Below are positions 13,501 to 24,700 of a DNA stretch of 64,000 nt, piece after piece. Position numbers and translations under genes: made by a program. Within the stretch, counting starts at the first letter, position 1. Each line of letters opens with the position of its first letter. Origin of the DNA: Neelides folsomi (taxonomy: Eukaryota; Arthropoda; Collembola; Neelipleona; Neelidae). The DNA is taken from positions 20,303 to 84,302 of the forward strand of contig JAQGBZ010000278.1 in assembly GCA_034687125.1 (NCBI GenBank). Reading direction: 5' to 3'. Below the pieces are notes generated by a model that was not told the DNA's origin, did no database searches, and saw nothing but the letters and a program-made list of their open reading frames with translations.

Positions 13501-15476
13501 AAAAGATGAAATGAGTCAAGGAACTAATTACATTAATTGCATACAAAGAGAAAGAGCATTGGAGTCGAGATTCCTCACCTGATTACTTTTTTATACTTCT
13601 TGGAGACGAAGTCTGGTGTTTTTAAGAAATAAAACTTTGTAAACTCTCTGCGTAAATACATTACAATTCCGTCCTACCGAATGTTCTTGTAGATTGTGTA
13701 CAAGTCCATTATGTACATTACAAGTACAACAAAGTGTTTTAAACTCGTATTAAGAGAAAAATCTGTAGAAAGACAAAGGCGTTGATTGTTCTTTTAAAGG
13801 TGCAATTAGATGAGATAAAAGATTTGTTCGGACACGATGAGATAAAATAAATTTAAAAACTCCCATTCGCCTCGAGAAGTCGAGAACGTAATTTGAAGTG
13901 TAATTGGGGGCGTAAGAGCTTTTTCCTCTCCCAATACATTTACTAGCATTTAATAGTCGTGTAATTGTTTAATGCAGTTAGGGTCTCCTTCTGTTTGACT
14001 CAACTCCTACCATGTATTATTATTAAATAAGGCCCAAGTGGCGGTGAGGACTGCGAGGGTGGCATCCCCGGGTGTCAATGGACGGTCCCCGGGTTAATGC
14101 AATTGGGAAGAGGAAATTGAATGTAGGAGATCAAAGTGGAAGTGAAAGTGGGGGCAGAAAAGCTGTCAGGCGTCTAATTGAACAAGGGGAAGTGGAAAGT
14201 GATCCACTTCAACTCAACTAGGAGACTCAACGAGAGGGAAAGTATCTTTCCTCCCTGCTCAACTCGACCTTCAGGGTCAGGTCAAAAACTCGAACTTGAA
14301 CTCGCTTTCCACTTTGATACACACGCGCCTTTGCAAATGGCATCAGAACGAGATGAGAACGAGATGAGAGGGAGAGTGTTCCGAATAACGCAATAGAAAA
14401 AATCCTTCAACATACTTCCACATCCCGATCAAAGTCACCCAACAAGTCGTCCAAACACATGGGCATATTTATGTGCATATTTTAATAGTCAGATTCAATT
14501 TCATTCTCTCTATAAGATTTAATATGATTTATTACATTGCACCTGTAATTACCCATAAATACTCATACGTGCCGAAGTGCATTTATCTTTCACTGTTACT
14601 CATAAATGTTCCTTTCTAAATTCATAAATGTATATTATTTACAAGAATATATTAAATGTATTGTTACATGTAATACTGTAATACATTTTTTATTATTCTA
14701 TCTCATACATTGTCATTTATGTCTAACTTGTACTGATATACTGTACATACATAAATTAACATAATATACAAGTAGTATATTGTAGTTGTACACGCTCCTT
14801 AAATGATGATTGTACTTCTTATAAGCTTATAACCACTTAAATAAATAAATTATTAGAAAGGTTCCTTTTTGGCTTACTGGTTAATCAATTTCTAAATGGT
14901 TTAAATGTGCTTATTGTTGGTATATTCCTATGTAATTTTACTTTCATGTCTGTTACATTTCTGTATTTTATAGTGGTGGGTAATATGCTTAGAAAATGAA
15001 AGCTGATTCTATGTTAATCTGTATTAAATATGAAACTTTCGTATTGGGGAATTGTGTTATATGATATGTGATCCGTATGGATGGGCTTAAATCCTTAGCA
15101 TGTTTTCGCTCATTGTCGTGGCTGTAATGTAATGAAGTCGTGAAGAGATTACAAAGGGACGGGACCAGGGGGAATTTCTCAATGTTGTGGTTAATAATTT
15201 CCCCGGTTGTATGAACGTGTTGGGGAGGGACTTATTCCGACTCCCCCATTGTTCGGGAGGGGAACTCGAGGGATTTCCTTCCGAATTAATTAAGACATTA
15301 AAGGTTCCTCGGGCGATGGTTTGGAGCTTACGCGACCCTAATCCCACCCTAATTCCCCCATCAAAAGGAGTAATTCACCACACCCGGGAACTGAGCCAAT
15401 CGGGGTAAATAATAAAAGGAACGATGTGATGAGACTTACGTGTGAGGGTTGAGCAGAGGAGGCAAAGGAGGTTCAT
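10502..15476 (-). CDS. Unrecognised secreted Gln/His-rich protein, two coding exons
   Basis: I do not recognise this protein. Exon 1 is 15476-15440 (12 codons plus one base) and ends in a strong donor GTAAGT. Exon 2 is 11751-10502, preceded by TTTCCAG. Joining them keeps phase and makes 428 residues. The first 20 or so residues, MNLLCLLCSTLTLGVVMIS, form a good signal peptide that only appears after splicing. Basic cleavage sites follow: GKR at about 50-52, the furin-type RQQKR at 62-66 and RR at 69-70. The middle part (about 75-235) is moderately conserved-looking, with PPIELLDYTKTRRDPSLLDK. Residues about 238-305 are a highly charged, probably helical Arg/Glu/Gln segment. The last 120 residues are rich in Gln, His and Ser with Tyr-Pro repeats. 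An upstream in-frame ATG near 15551 would add 25 residues and weaken the signal peptide. It could be a prohormone, matrix or adhesive protein; none is shown. Confidence 0.6.
11752..15439 (-). other. Large intron of the secreted-protein gene
   Basis: The 3.7-kb intron between the signal-peptide exon and the main exon. It is AT-rich with no supportable exon on either strand. A GC-richer patch at 14030-14400 carries the open frame 14178-14396, which has no recognisable features. Regulatory content cannot be judged without comparison. Confidence 0.4.
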
Positions 15477-15758
15477 GACGGCCACGAGTCCACCACTCGA
15501 CTGAGTGGCAGACGACGAAGAGTTGAAGCAGGTCAGCAGAAGATTCATTTTCTCGTCTTTCCGCCTTTCCTCTCTTTTTTTATTCCTCGACGGATCGAGA
15601 GGAAGTGGAATCATATAAGTATAAGTATTAGTCAGGTATGGATGGATAGAGAGATTGAAGGCTTGAAATGGGGAGTACGGGGTGGAACAGGTGCTCTCAT
15701 TGTTTCCCTCCCCTACACCTTCAAGATTTCCATTGTCAGATCTCATTGGGATCTTACC

Positions 15759-15766
15759 ATTTTATA
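15759..15766 (-). promoter_or_regulatory. TATA box for the secreted-protein gene
   Basis: On the minus strand the sequence reads GTATAAAATGG, a near-consensus TATA box. Transcription would start about 30 bases further on, near 15730, leaving a 5' UTR of about 250 nt before the ATG at 15476. This is inferred from sequence alone. Confidence 0.5.
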
Positions 15767-15769
15767 CTT

Positions 15770-17363
15770 AATGTTAGTGGGATTGTTAGTGGGATGAGTG
15801 GGATCTTATTGTAAGGTGAGTGGGGCCAATTAGCAGAGATCTCCTTAATAAAGATTTCGACCGCCCACAAGTCAACCCTTGAGTTCTTGACATTCATCAT
15901 GGATGGATTACATTTGTATTGAGGGGACTTGAGATGTGAAGGTGTTCCTTTTTGATCTCATGAGCCCTTCATTGATCTCCTCACTTTGGAGGTGGGGGGA
16001 GGAATGCAACTCTTGAGACTCCTGGGAGACTTCCAACCCGCGGCGGGTATAAATTAAAGAGAATGGTGGAGATTCGGCTCCTCACGGCTTTGTACATCTC
16101 TGGGTAAGTTTTAGCCATGTGGGCTAATGGACACCTGAGTGGGGCCAATTAGGAGGCGGGGTGAGCCAACGGCGGCGCGGAGGATCGCCGCCATCAAAGG
16201 GAGCGCAGAGTGAGACAGCAGGACAATTACACAACGTCATGACGCACTGATTCCTCCTCTCACGCCTCAACATACCTTTGGAAAGACTTTGGAAATCCTG
16301 ATCTTATCCCAACTACCAACACTTTCAACATGTCTTCAACAATACAATCAAAAACTTTGAAAAAATATTTCATACACAGGAAAATATCAAAGTTCTCAGC
16401 TCTACTTCTGCACTTTATAAATTATTGATTAAACTTTAATATTATGACTTGTTATCATCATATGGTCGCTTACCAGAATGAATTTATGATTTTTATTTAT
16501 GATATTTAATACCAATCACCTATTTAAGGTGTTAATACCTAATTATTAGTTTATATAATTAATGTGTTATTATTTATACTTTTATTAATATACAAAATGT
16601 CACATTACATTAATTTAAAATGTTAAATTAAAGTAAATGTGACATTTTAAATTACATAGAATTATACGTTCTGCGTTGTGCTTGTGTATTTAAAATCTGC
16701 ATTAAAGTTGAGAGTTGTAGCTTTTGTAAAAGTTTTAAGAAATATTTGAGCCTTTTGGATGCAACCGGGCGAGTGAAAATTCTTTTGTGTCCTTTATGAT
16801 TGAATGGAGCCTGGTGTGCGAAGTGAATGTAGAATTGAATATTTATGCAAAGTGGAAGTATTTCCCTACCTGGGTGAAATGGCGGAGAAGTTCCCTTTGA
16901 ACTTCTCCGTTTCTCCGCGTTTACCCGTGAATCGGGCGGAGTGTTTAGGTCTTTCCTTTGAGCCCCTAAATAAATTCCCGTCTCCCTTTGAGGAGTGAAA
17001 GTGAGGAGCGGGTAAGTGGATTACTCCGAGCGTTGATTAAACGACCCTCTTTCATTTGAATAATTGGGTGGGGAGGTCCCTTCGGACCCACCCCAATAAG
17101 ACACTTCCATCATCATTATTCCTCCCCCTTTTATTTCCTCACATTCCTCGGAAAAGGAGCAGTTTACATTTAACACATCCATTAATTACAAACAATGAAG
17201 TATTTAGGCGTACACTTCGCTCGTTATAATAATATCCTCAATTATATTATTAGCAACGTTAACACACTAATTTTTTTTAAAAATTGACACTAAATGAATT
17301 TAACTCGAGAAGTTATTATTTAGTAGAATAATCACTCAATAAATTACAGGGTTGATATTAAGT
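15770..17363. other. Intergenic region, with a plus-strand TATA-like site
   Basis: About 1.6 kb between the secreted-protein promoter and the 3' end of FoxQ2. At 16048-16054 there is TATAAAT on the plus strand, then an ATG at 16063, and a strong donor GGGTAAGT at 16104. No plus-strand acceptor exon could be matched to it. A GC-rich stretch covers about 16030-16210. The FoxQ2 poly(A) signal is probably the minus-strand AATAAA at 17135-17130. The open frame 16804-16998 has no recognised product. Confidence 0.35.
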
Positions 17364-18674
17364 CTAAATCGGGGGTGATGGCGGAGCGGAGCGTCGTGCA
17401 GCCGCTGCAACTTCTCGATACCTTGATGAAAAAAGCATCAATGAGGCCAAGGAAGTTCCGCCACCGGTGAATAATAATTGATTTGGTGTGATTTCTTCCT
17501 CACTCGACGACGATTTGTTGTTGATTGGTCGCCCTTTTTGGTCGCCTTCTTCCTCGTCGTCGCCTTCTTCCCCCTCGTCCTCGTCGGTTTCCTCATGGTG
17601 GGGGAGGATTGTGGTAGACCCGTTGGTCGCCTCGGTCCGATCCCGCTTAGAATTGTCTGGGGCCAGGAGCGATGCCACATCGAAGTTCCGTTTTCGCCCT
17701 TGGCTGACGGGCATTGGCGGGTTGAATGGAAAGAGGGAGGAAGGGACGACGACTTGCGGGGGACGAAGGGCTGGCGGGATTCCGGGTAAAGATCCCCATA
17801 CTGGCGGGGGCGAGTTCGGGGGCGGCGACGGGGAATCTTCGTCGTCGACGGCCAACCCCATATGTCTCCTCACTTTCCTCTGTGCTTTCCTTCGTCTGAA
17901 GTCTCCCTTGGTGAAGTCGTCAATGTTGGCGGGATGGATGGCCCAATAATGGCCCTTCCCATTGGCAGATCGCCCAGCCTTCACAAAGCAGTCGTTGAGA
18001 GACAAATTGTGTCTAATTGAATTCCTCCACCCAGGACCTCTGGATCGAAAATAGGGATAATTGTCCAAAATGTACTGGTAAATGTCCGACAGGACCAATT
18101 TCTTATCCGGCGATGACAAAATGGCCATGGCAATGAGCCCAATGTAAGAATGTTGCGGTTTGGGTTCTTCCGGCGGTCGACAGAGTCCCGGACTGAGTCT
18201 CGGATCAAGCCGACAATAAGGCCAGAACTCGGGACGTAGTGGCGGGAACGGCGGGAACAAATTGCCCGGGAGTGGAACCGGCGACCTTAGGCGTTCTGCA
18301 GCCAAGGCGTAGTTGTACAACTGGGTGAGTCGGAGCGAGTCGAGATGGGCCGGGTGGAGTATGGGTGGCGGGAGTTGCTGGGGCGAATTGGCCTCTTTGA
18401 AGTGCAGCAAGAGGTTCTTGGCGTGGTCGGAGCACATGATGGATTGTTTCTGTCCCGGTCCTCGGTGGCGGAGTGAAGCTCCCTGTTGTCCCAAACTGTG
18501 AACAAACTCGAGGGGAGGAGGAGGCACAGAGGAATAATATTTGGGAGACGTGGAAGCAACTATTGGCTCTCTGTCTCCCGACAATTTACCAGTTGTCCTG
18601 CCGAGGAGTGCCGAGGGACTCGGAATCCCCTCCTTCCTTCCACGCCTCCAAATATTTCCAACCACTGCCCCCAC
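17364..18674 (-). CDS. Forkhead transcription factor, FoxQ2-like, single exon
   Basis: DNA-binding transcription factor with a forkhead domain at about residues 172-272 of 436. Key parts seen are KPQHSYIGLIAMAIL (helix 1), SDIYQYILDNYPYFRSRG, GWRNSIRHNLSLNDCFVK (recognition helix) and GKGHYWAIHPAN, then a basic tail FRRRKAQRKVRRHMGL. The YFRSRGPGWRNS form and the basic tail fit arthropod FoxQ2 (fly fd102C) best among forkhead classes. FDVASLL at residues 331-337 resembles an engrailed-homology-1 Groucho-binding motif. The C-terminal part has an acidic run at about 362-378. The coding region is one GC-rich exon. The Met at residue 80 (18437) is an alternative start with a more normal N-terminus (MCSDHAKN); which is used is unclear. 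FoxQ2 genes often mark anterior neuroectoderm; expression here is inference. Confidence 0.88.
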   Translation of the reverse strand: MGAVVGNIWRRGRKEGIPSPSALLGRTTGKLSGDREPIVASTSPKYYSSVPPPPLEFVHSLGQQGASLRHRGPGQKQSIMCSDHAKNLLLHFKEANSPQQLPPPILHPAHLDSLRLTQLYNYALAAERLRSPVPLPGNLFPPFPPLRPEFWPYCRLDPRLSPGLCRPPEEPKPQHSYIGLIAMAILSSPDKKLVLSDIYQYILDNYPYFRSRGPGWRNSIRHNLSLNDCFVKAGRSANGKGHYWAIHPANIDDFTKGDFRRRKAQRKVRRHMGLAVDDEDSPSPPPNSPPPVWGSLPGIPPALRPPQVVVPSSLFPFNPPMPVSQGRKRNFDVASLLAPDNSKRDRTEATNGSTTILPHHEETDEDEGEEGDDEEEGDQKGRPINNKSSSSEEEITPNQLLFTGGGTSLASLMLFSSRYREVAAAARRSAPPSPPI

Positions 18675-21018
18675 GCCGGAACCAGTTAACGACTCCCACC
18701 CAGGAGAACCTAATCATCCGCTACGGGAGAATAAGCGGATTAAATCCTCAAGGGAAATGAGCAATTTTTACAACTCCCCCTTTACAATAATTACACGCGC
18801 ATTTAGGTCCACTCGGCTAATTATATACTTTTCATATATAGGAAATCTCCCGGGACTTTCCCCTACTCAAAGCTTTCAACAGTATATTTACTTCGCCAAT
18901 CATACATAAACCATACATAAGTATCAATCATATCATATCAATTGAGTAAATATGAAAATTGAAATAATAACATAGGTACTATTTAAATTCATATTTCTGC
19001 TCCTAAGTCCTTCGTAAACTCTTATACCCATTTGAATTATGTTTTATCTGATTGTATTCAATTTGCCTTATTTGATTGAATCGAACTCATATTTAGTAAG
19101 TAGATAAATAATCTGTAAGTAGATTATTTATCTACTTATAAAGCGTATTCTTTCCAATTTAATAATCCTAAATGTTCATGATTTAAAATATTCCAAAGCT
19201 AACAATAAGTAGGTAATTGGTATGTAAAATGGATGGGATTTATTCCAAAATAGTATAAATCGTTAATTCTTTTGGAATCTCATATTTGATAAATATTCCC
19301 AAATTGGTTCTCATTGTGTTTTTGAAGTCTACTTTGTTCATTCATTCATTTTCCCAGTCACATGTCTCGGAGGTGTCGAGGTGTTAATGTGGTCATTGTG
19401 GCCTGGGATTTGTATTTGGATTGAGTGGCCAAACTATTTGGTGTTATTGTGTTGTGGTGAGGGAGGGACCCGATGTCACTTCTTCACCTATTCATCACCT
19501 CCATCGAGTGTCCCAATATTTGTACAGGGCGCTAAGCGGCTGGGAATAATATTTCAATTCTCCCTTTGTGTACAGTCAATTACTCCATTCTCCCCAACAG
19601 CTCATGTTCCACTCGAAAGGAAATTAGGAGTAAAATGGGTTTAGAAATTGGGGAGCTCACCAACCCCCGCACCATACGGCCACCTCCGTCTCTAATAACA
19701 ACCTTCCCGGACAAATGCTCTCTATTGAGAGACGGACGAGTGTGTTCTACTATTAGGAGAGAAAGATAAGAGATGATTTCCGACCCGTTCCCGTGTGCAA
19801 AGTAAATGTGATTCTTGGTGGAGATAAGGGGGAGAAGTTCTTTGGACTCTTTGGAGGAGCGTAACAATGCAACAACCCATCTGAGGGAGGGAGTTTCCTC
19901 CGTAGTTCCGACGTCTTCCAATGGGATCAACCATGAGTGAAATGGGGGAATGCGGTCCTAATGAGGCCTATGGGCTCATTGAGAGAATAATGGGAACCCT
20001 AATGGCCTTCCAGGACCATAACAATAGAAATTCTCATAATTTCCTTCCATACATAAATCACATCAATTGGAGGAAGAATCTTGAGGATGAATAAACTCTA
20101 TAATCATTTCATTCTCAGCTTTGTCAATTCACCCAAAATCTCTCCTGGATATAGAAAACATATATACCATACATTCGCATAAATAATATACATAAATGCA
20201 CACAACTACCTTCAAATATAAATCTGTATACCTATACAGAAAAAGAGAGAAAATTATATATTCACAAATTCATAAATTCATATTCCGAGTGAGTGACTTC
20301 ATTTATACATTTTCCACACTCTCCACAGTCACTATTTGCCACCAACTGACAATGATCGAGAGAGACCATTGTGTAGTATTATAAGGACAGAAAAAGGATT
20401 TTATTGTAAATTGTAAATATATAAAGTTATGGACAAATTGTATGAGGTTTATGAACACAATAGGAGAACATTATTATTATTTAGTTATTAAGTTCTCTAT
20501 GTATTGATGTATGAAAGCGTGAAGAATTTGACGCCTTGGCGTGTACCACATACCATATACAATATACAGTAGTATTCGTATGCTGGAGTGAAAGCATTTG
20601 AGGACAAAGAAGCGGTCAAGCGGACAACTTGACATATTTCCAGAAGAGTAATTGAGTGGCAGGGGAAATGGGGCTCATAAATGGCCTTTCTTTGGTTCAC
20701 ACTCTCGAGGGACTCACTAACACATAAGTGGATTACAGACGCTGATTATACACAAAAGACCCATCCGGTTGAAGAGGATTCACAAGATCTCCCCATGGTG
20801 GGCACTTGAAAGAAGAGAAATAATATATGAAATAGGTATAGGAATAAAGGTGAAATCTTTCGTCACCTTGCCACCCTCCTCAGTGAGCCAAACATCATCC
20901 CCTCCGACCATCCACACCACTTAAATTCAATTCAGATCAATTCACTCCGATTATTCCCCGATTATCCAACGAGTGTTGAACGAGGATCGTAAGGCTATTC
21001 TTTGGGTATAGGAGAAGA
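18675..21018. promoter_or_regulatory. Divergent intergenic region FoxQ2 / DYNLRB
   Basis: About 2.3 kb between the FoxQ2 start and the roadblock gene on the other strand. It includes a perfect inverted repeat at 19097-19138 (listed separately) and GC-richer patches at 19340-19960. Open frames at 19381-19644 (+) and 19580-19930 (-) overlap each other and show no recognisable product. The FoxQ2 promoter and enhancers are expected here, but no element can be named. Confidence 0.4.
19097..19138. repeat. Perfect inverted repeat, 18-bp arms
   Basis: Arms 19097-19114 and 19121-19138 are exact reverse complements, separated by 6 bases (GTAAGT). The DNA could fold into a clean hairpin. It is AT-rich and stands alone in the FoxQ2-DYNLRB gap. 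It could be a small hairpin RNA, a remnant of a short inverted-repeat element, or chance plus drift. Confidence 0.75.
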
Positions 21019-21793
21019 ATGGTGAGCTTGTCACACTCTTTTGATTAATCATAATAGCACACCTAATCATCATTGGTCTCTTTGTATGGCTGAGGGAAGG
21101 ACAAGGAGTCGTTCGACCGAGCTGTGAACCGAATTCACTCGCACCGCGGGATCCTTCATCTACTCGTTTCAAACGAAAATGGTGAGATCTTTAGGCGACT
21201 CTTATTATTACATTCGATGTATTCTTACGCTACACTTATTCCATTTATCCCATCGACACATCAGACAAAATAGAACCAAGGAGGAAATCATATTCATCAA
21301 ACCCTTTGAGCTACATTTTGTATTTTAAAACACCTTTCAAATTATTCAAAGTCACTCTACACCTAGCTAAATATTTTACATTTAATTTAATATAACAAAA
21401 TTTTAACTTTATATACGTTACTAAATACAATTACTATAAAAATACATTATTTATTAATTATTATGAATGGTTTAATTTAATTATATTTTTTATATTTAAT
21501 TAGGGGATCATACCTTTCACTCGACTATGGGCCGAGAGGAAACGAAAGATTTCCTGGGCAAGATGAAGTTGCTTGAGGAGATCGCCAACGCATTGGTTCG
21601 CAACACGGACCCTTCCAATCGTCTCTTTGCCCTCCGGATCTCATCGGTGAAGCACGAGATCCTTCTTTATCCAGGTAGCCTTATAGAAGCCTTCCCAATT
21701 CCCAAATAGCCTCCTCACTCTCCCATCCTTTGAATTACAGGGGCGGATCAGAAAGTGATCGTCATGCAGGATGCAAATGTGGAGGAGAATTGA
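21019..21793 (+). CDS. Dynein light chain roadblock/LC7, four coding exons
   Basis: Roadblock-type light chain that dimerises and binds the dynein intermediate chain; the family is DYNLRB1/2 in vertebrates. Exons are 21019-21021 (the ATG alone), 21100-21181, 21504-21674 and 21741-21793, giving 102 residues, close to the usual 96-97. Recognisable parts are VNRIHSHRGILHLLVSNENG (beta 1-2, like the SHKGV..TIVVNNEG form of the family), the helix FLGKMKLLEEIANALVR and FALRISSVKHEILLYPG, which is the conserved LRIRSKKHEI segment. The last strand is VIVMQDAN. Exons 2-4 are well supported by similarity. The first exon rests on ATG|GTGAGC at 21021/21022 and an acceptor GGGAAG before 21100, because a stop (TGA at 21091-21093) closes the frame further up. 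AATAAA at 22042-22047 probably ends the transcript. Confidence 0.85.
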
Positions 21794-24700
21794 CAGCCTC
21801 TTCTTTTCCATAGAGGGAAAATGAGAACTCATTACACTCACAAGAAGACATCCATCCCACTTGTTTGCTGAACAATTCCCTCTTACAAATGTCTACTCGT
21901 CCAAATATTGTATTTTTTATTCTCCGATTAACACTCGCGTATTGTTCCATTCCAAGTTTGATATATTTTATTATCATCCTCCTATGCATTATTTAATGTA
22001 CTTCGTCAATCTCGGTCTGTCAGATCCGGAGTTGAAAGCATAATAAAAGTCTTGTATTCTTTTTAAACTTGTGTGGGCTGAATTACTGTACATAAATACA
22101 CACCTTCATACTTTGCATCCATATTTACTTTGCATGTAAATACATACTATACAACCATGTTGAGCCGATGTATGGTACTCGATGTAAAATGCAGAATGAA
22201 TTCCCTGGAGCTGTATTGCGTTTTGGTCTAGTAGGCGTCTGTGTGGAGTGGGACGGAAATAAATAGGAGGACTAAAGGAGGTTTGCACAGAAGTTTGACG
22301 ATTGTTCAATCCTTTTTCATCCCCTTGAGCAAATAAAAATATTGAATTGGAACTGAACAAACCAACATATGAATACAAATGCTGATCCATCATGTAATTC
22401 CTGTAGATGTGTTGAAACTTTGCAAATAATCATATTTAATATCAGGAAGGAACCAAAAGGGGTTCAAAATGGGGTCTAATATTTACACTAATGTATAGGC
22501 GTTTAACATGAAACATGTCATTTGCAATCACACTTATTGGTGTCCAATCTCTGCAATGAAAAGGGTTTTTTTAAACAATCAGAAAACGGTAGAACTAAAT
22601 GTAAATGTAAGTTTTATGTAATTAAGTCGAACATTGTTGTTTATTTTTTTTATAAAATAAAAAAAGTTTGTTGGCCCTATCTATTTTGAATTAATTTTTA
22701 TATTGTAATTTTGCATTTTATTTATTTATTTTGTTTGGTTAAACTGAAAATGTATTTAACATTAGTGTTAACTCATTACAATTTACAAATGAGGGATCAG
22801 AGTCTATTATATTTATAAGATTTTATATTAATTGAAATGAAAATAGGTAGATAAAAAAGTAAATATTTTCTCATAGGCCATTCACCACGCTTCCTTTTCG
22901 CATTTGCTCCAACGGGTGTCAAATGGAATGAAAAGGATTTTTCTCAGTTGATGTGTATTTACATAGACTTCCTTCAACACATGTAATAAAAACCCCTTTG
23001 ACACTCGCCCAACTCGGCCGACATGGAGGACTATGAAAGCATTTAGTGAGGACAATGGGCAACTATTTCAATATTTACGTGCCTTCAAAGGTTATCTCGG
23101 ATTATGAAGGGATTATGGAGGATAAAGGGAACATTATTATTCTCAACTACTCCTGGGATGAATGAAGTGAAAGGTTGAGGGGTTCCACTCGATGACATTC
23201 TCAAAAATGAATCCATCCTGGACGAGATTTGGAGTGATGGGGGAGTTTTAAGGGTCCTTTCACAATTCACAATATTCACATCCTCATCACTGGGACTGTA
23301 AAGGTGTGTCCAATAATTGTCCCTTCAACTCCCAAACCATTTGTTGTGAAAATTCGTCATAATACGAAATAATATACTAAATGCAAGTTGTAGGACCCAT
23401 CTTCGAATTTCACTTATTCCCACTAATGCGATTATTTGTGTTTGGGCCCAACAGTTTGAGCATCCGTTTGACAAGATAAAAGGGATTTGAGAGACTTGTG
23501 TAAATATTTTTGAGAACTTGACTTCATAAACACTGACGGATTAGAAGGATTATTTTTCTGGCAAACTGCGGATTAACCAAGAACCTAGGCTTATATAATA
23601 CTTGTATGAAGTTGGAATTTAGAATTTAAATGGTTTATGTAATTTTAATTGGTTTATTGATAAAGGGTTTGAAAGCGGAGAGGGGCTTTTCTTTCTTCTC
23701 CGCTTTCTCGAGGGTTTTGGGCGAAAAGCGCCGAGTCGCTCGCTGAATAAAGATGAGATTTATGGAAAGTAGAAAGAGATAATTGGATAAAGAGAACGTT
23801 TATTCCCTTCACTTCCCTCGCCTTGTTTACCCACCATCCACGTACATTTATTATAAGCTCATGTGAGAAAAGTTGGAGGGACGAGGAACGGAATGCAAAT
23901 TATTGGAGGAGTCAAAACTCAAAAGGAGACAATAGAGGAGATTATATAAATATAGCTCAAAAGAAGATCCAAGTTGTGTTATAAGCTTATGTATAAGGAA
24001 CAGGGAGATGTATAAAAATGTATAGGGTGAATCACCAGAATCACTCCCACTACAACGTCCATTCATCTTTCAAATGACAATGACCCATCGCATCCACAGA
24101 AAGAAAATTATTTTTATTTATTTACAGATATCATGAGTTTCATAACTGCAAAAGAGATCCTATATATATTTTCGATATCTATTAGTTTGCCAATTAATAA
24201 TATAAACAATTATAATTATAACAACCCTTATTTAATACTTTTCTTAATCTTGTTTTTAACTTTTGATTGACCATGATTAAAAAGTACTTAAATACTAAAG
24301 TACTTATTTTAGCAGTATTATGAACATATGATACAATACGCATTTCACAAAACATGGATTAAATTATAGTAATTAATTGCTTATTATGCATTTTGATCAT
24401 TGGCTTTGTACCGAAGAAGCAAAAGGAAAGAAAGAATAATAGAGCGAGTGCTTTTCATGTCCTCCGTAAAATAAAATGTGGGAGAATCACAATTTAGAAA
24501 GTCTCATATCACCCAGCAATTTTTAACTATTTTTAAAACTAAAGAGTGCAAAAAAGGAGTGGAACTTTCAAAACAATAAGCTATTTTTATTACTCTGTGT
24601 TGAGCAAGTTGAATTGTATTGGGTGAGAAAGTGCGAAAGAGAAAAGCAATAAAGATACCCGGATGAAGAAAACCCGCCTGCGGATTTTACGTCCTTAACC

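Noticed and set aside
15375-15746. A 123-codon minus-strand frame starting at 15746.
   Set aside because: Only its part from 15476 to 15440 is used, up to a strong donor. The rest is better read as 5' UTR below a TATA box, and the frame past the donor is intron.
17438-18909. Many overlapping open frames on both strands around the forkhead gene.
   Set aside because: High GC content lowers stop frequency; only the forkhead frame has a recognisable domain.
19381-19930. Overlapping plus and minus frames between FoxQ2 and the roadblock gene.
   Set aside because: They are mutually antisense, lack good starts, and show no domain or splice signals tying them to a transcript.
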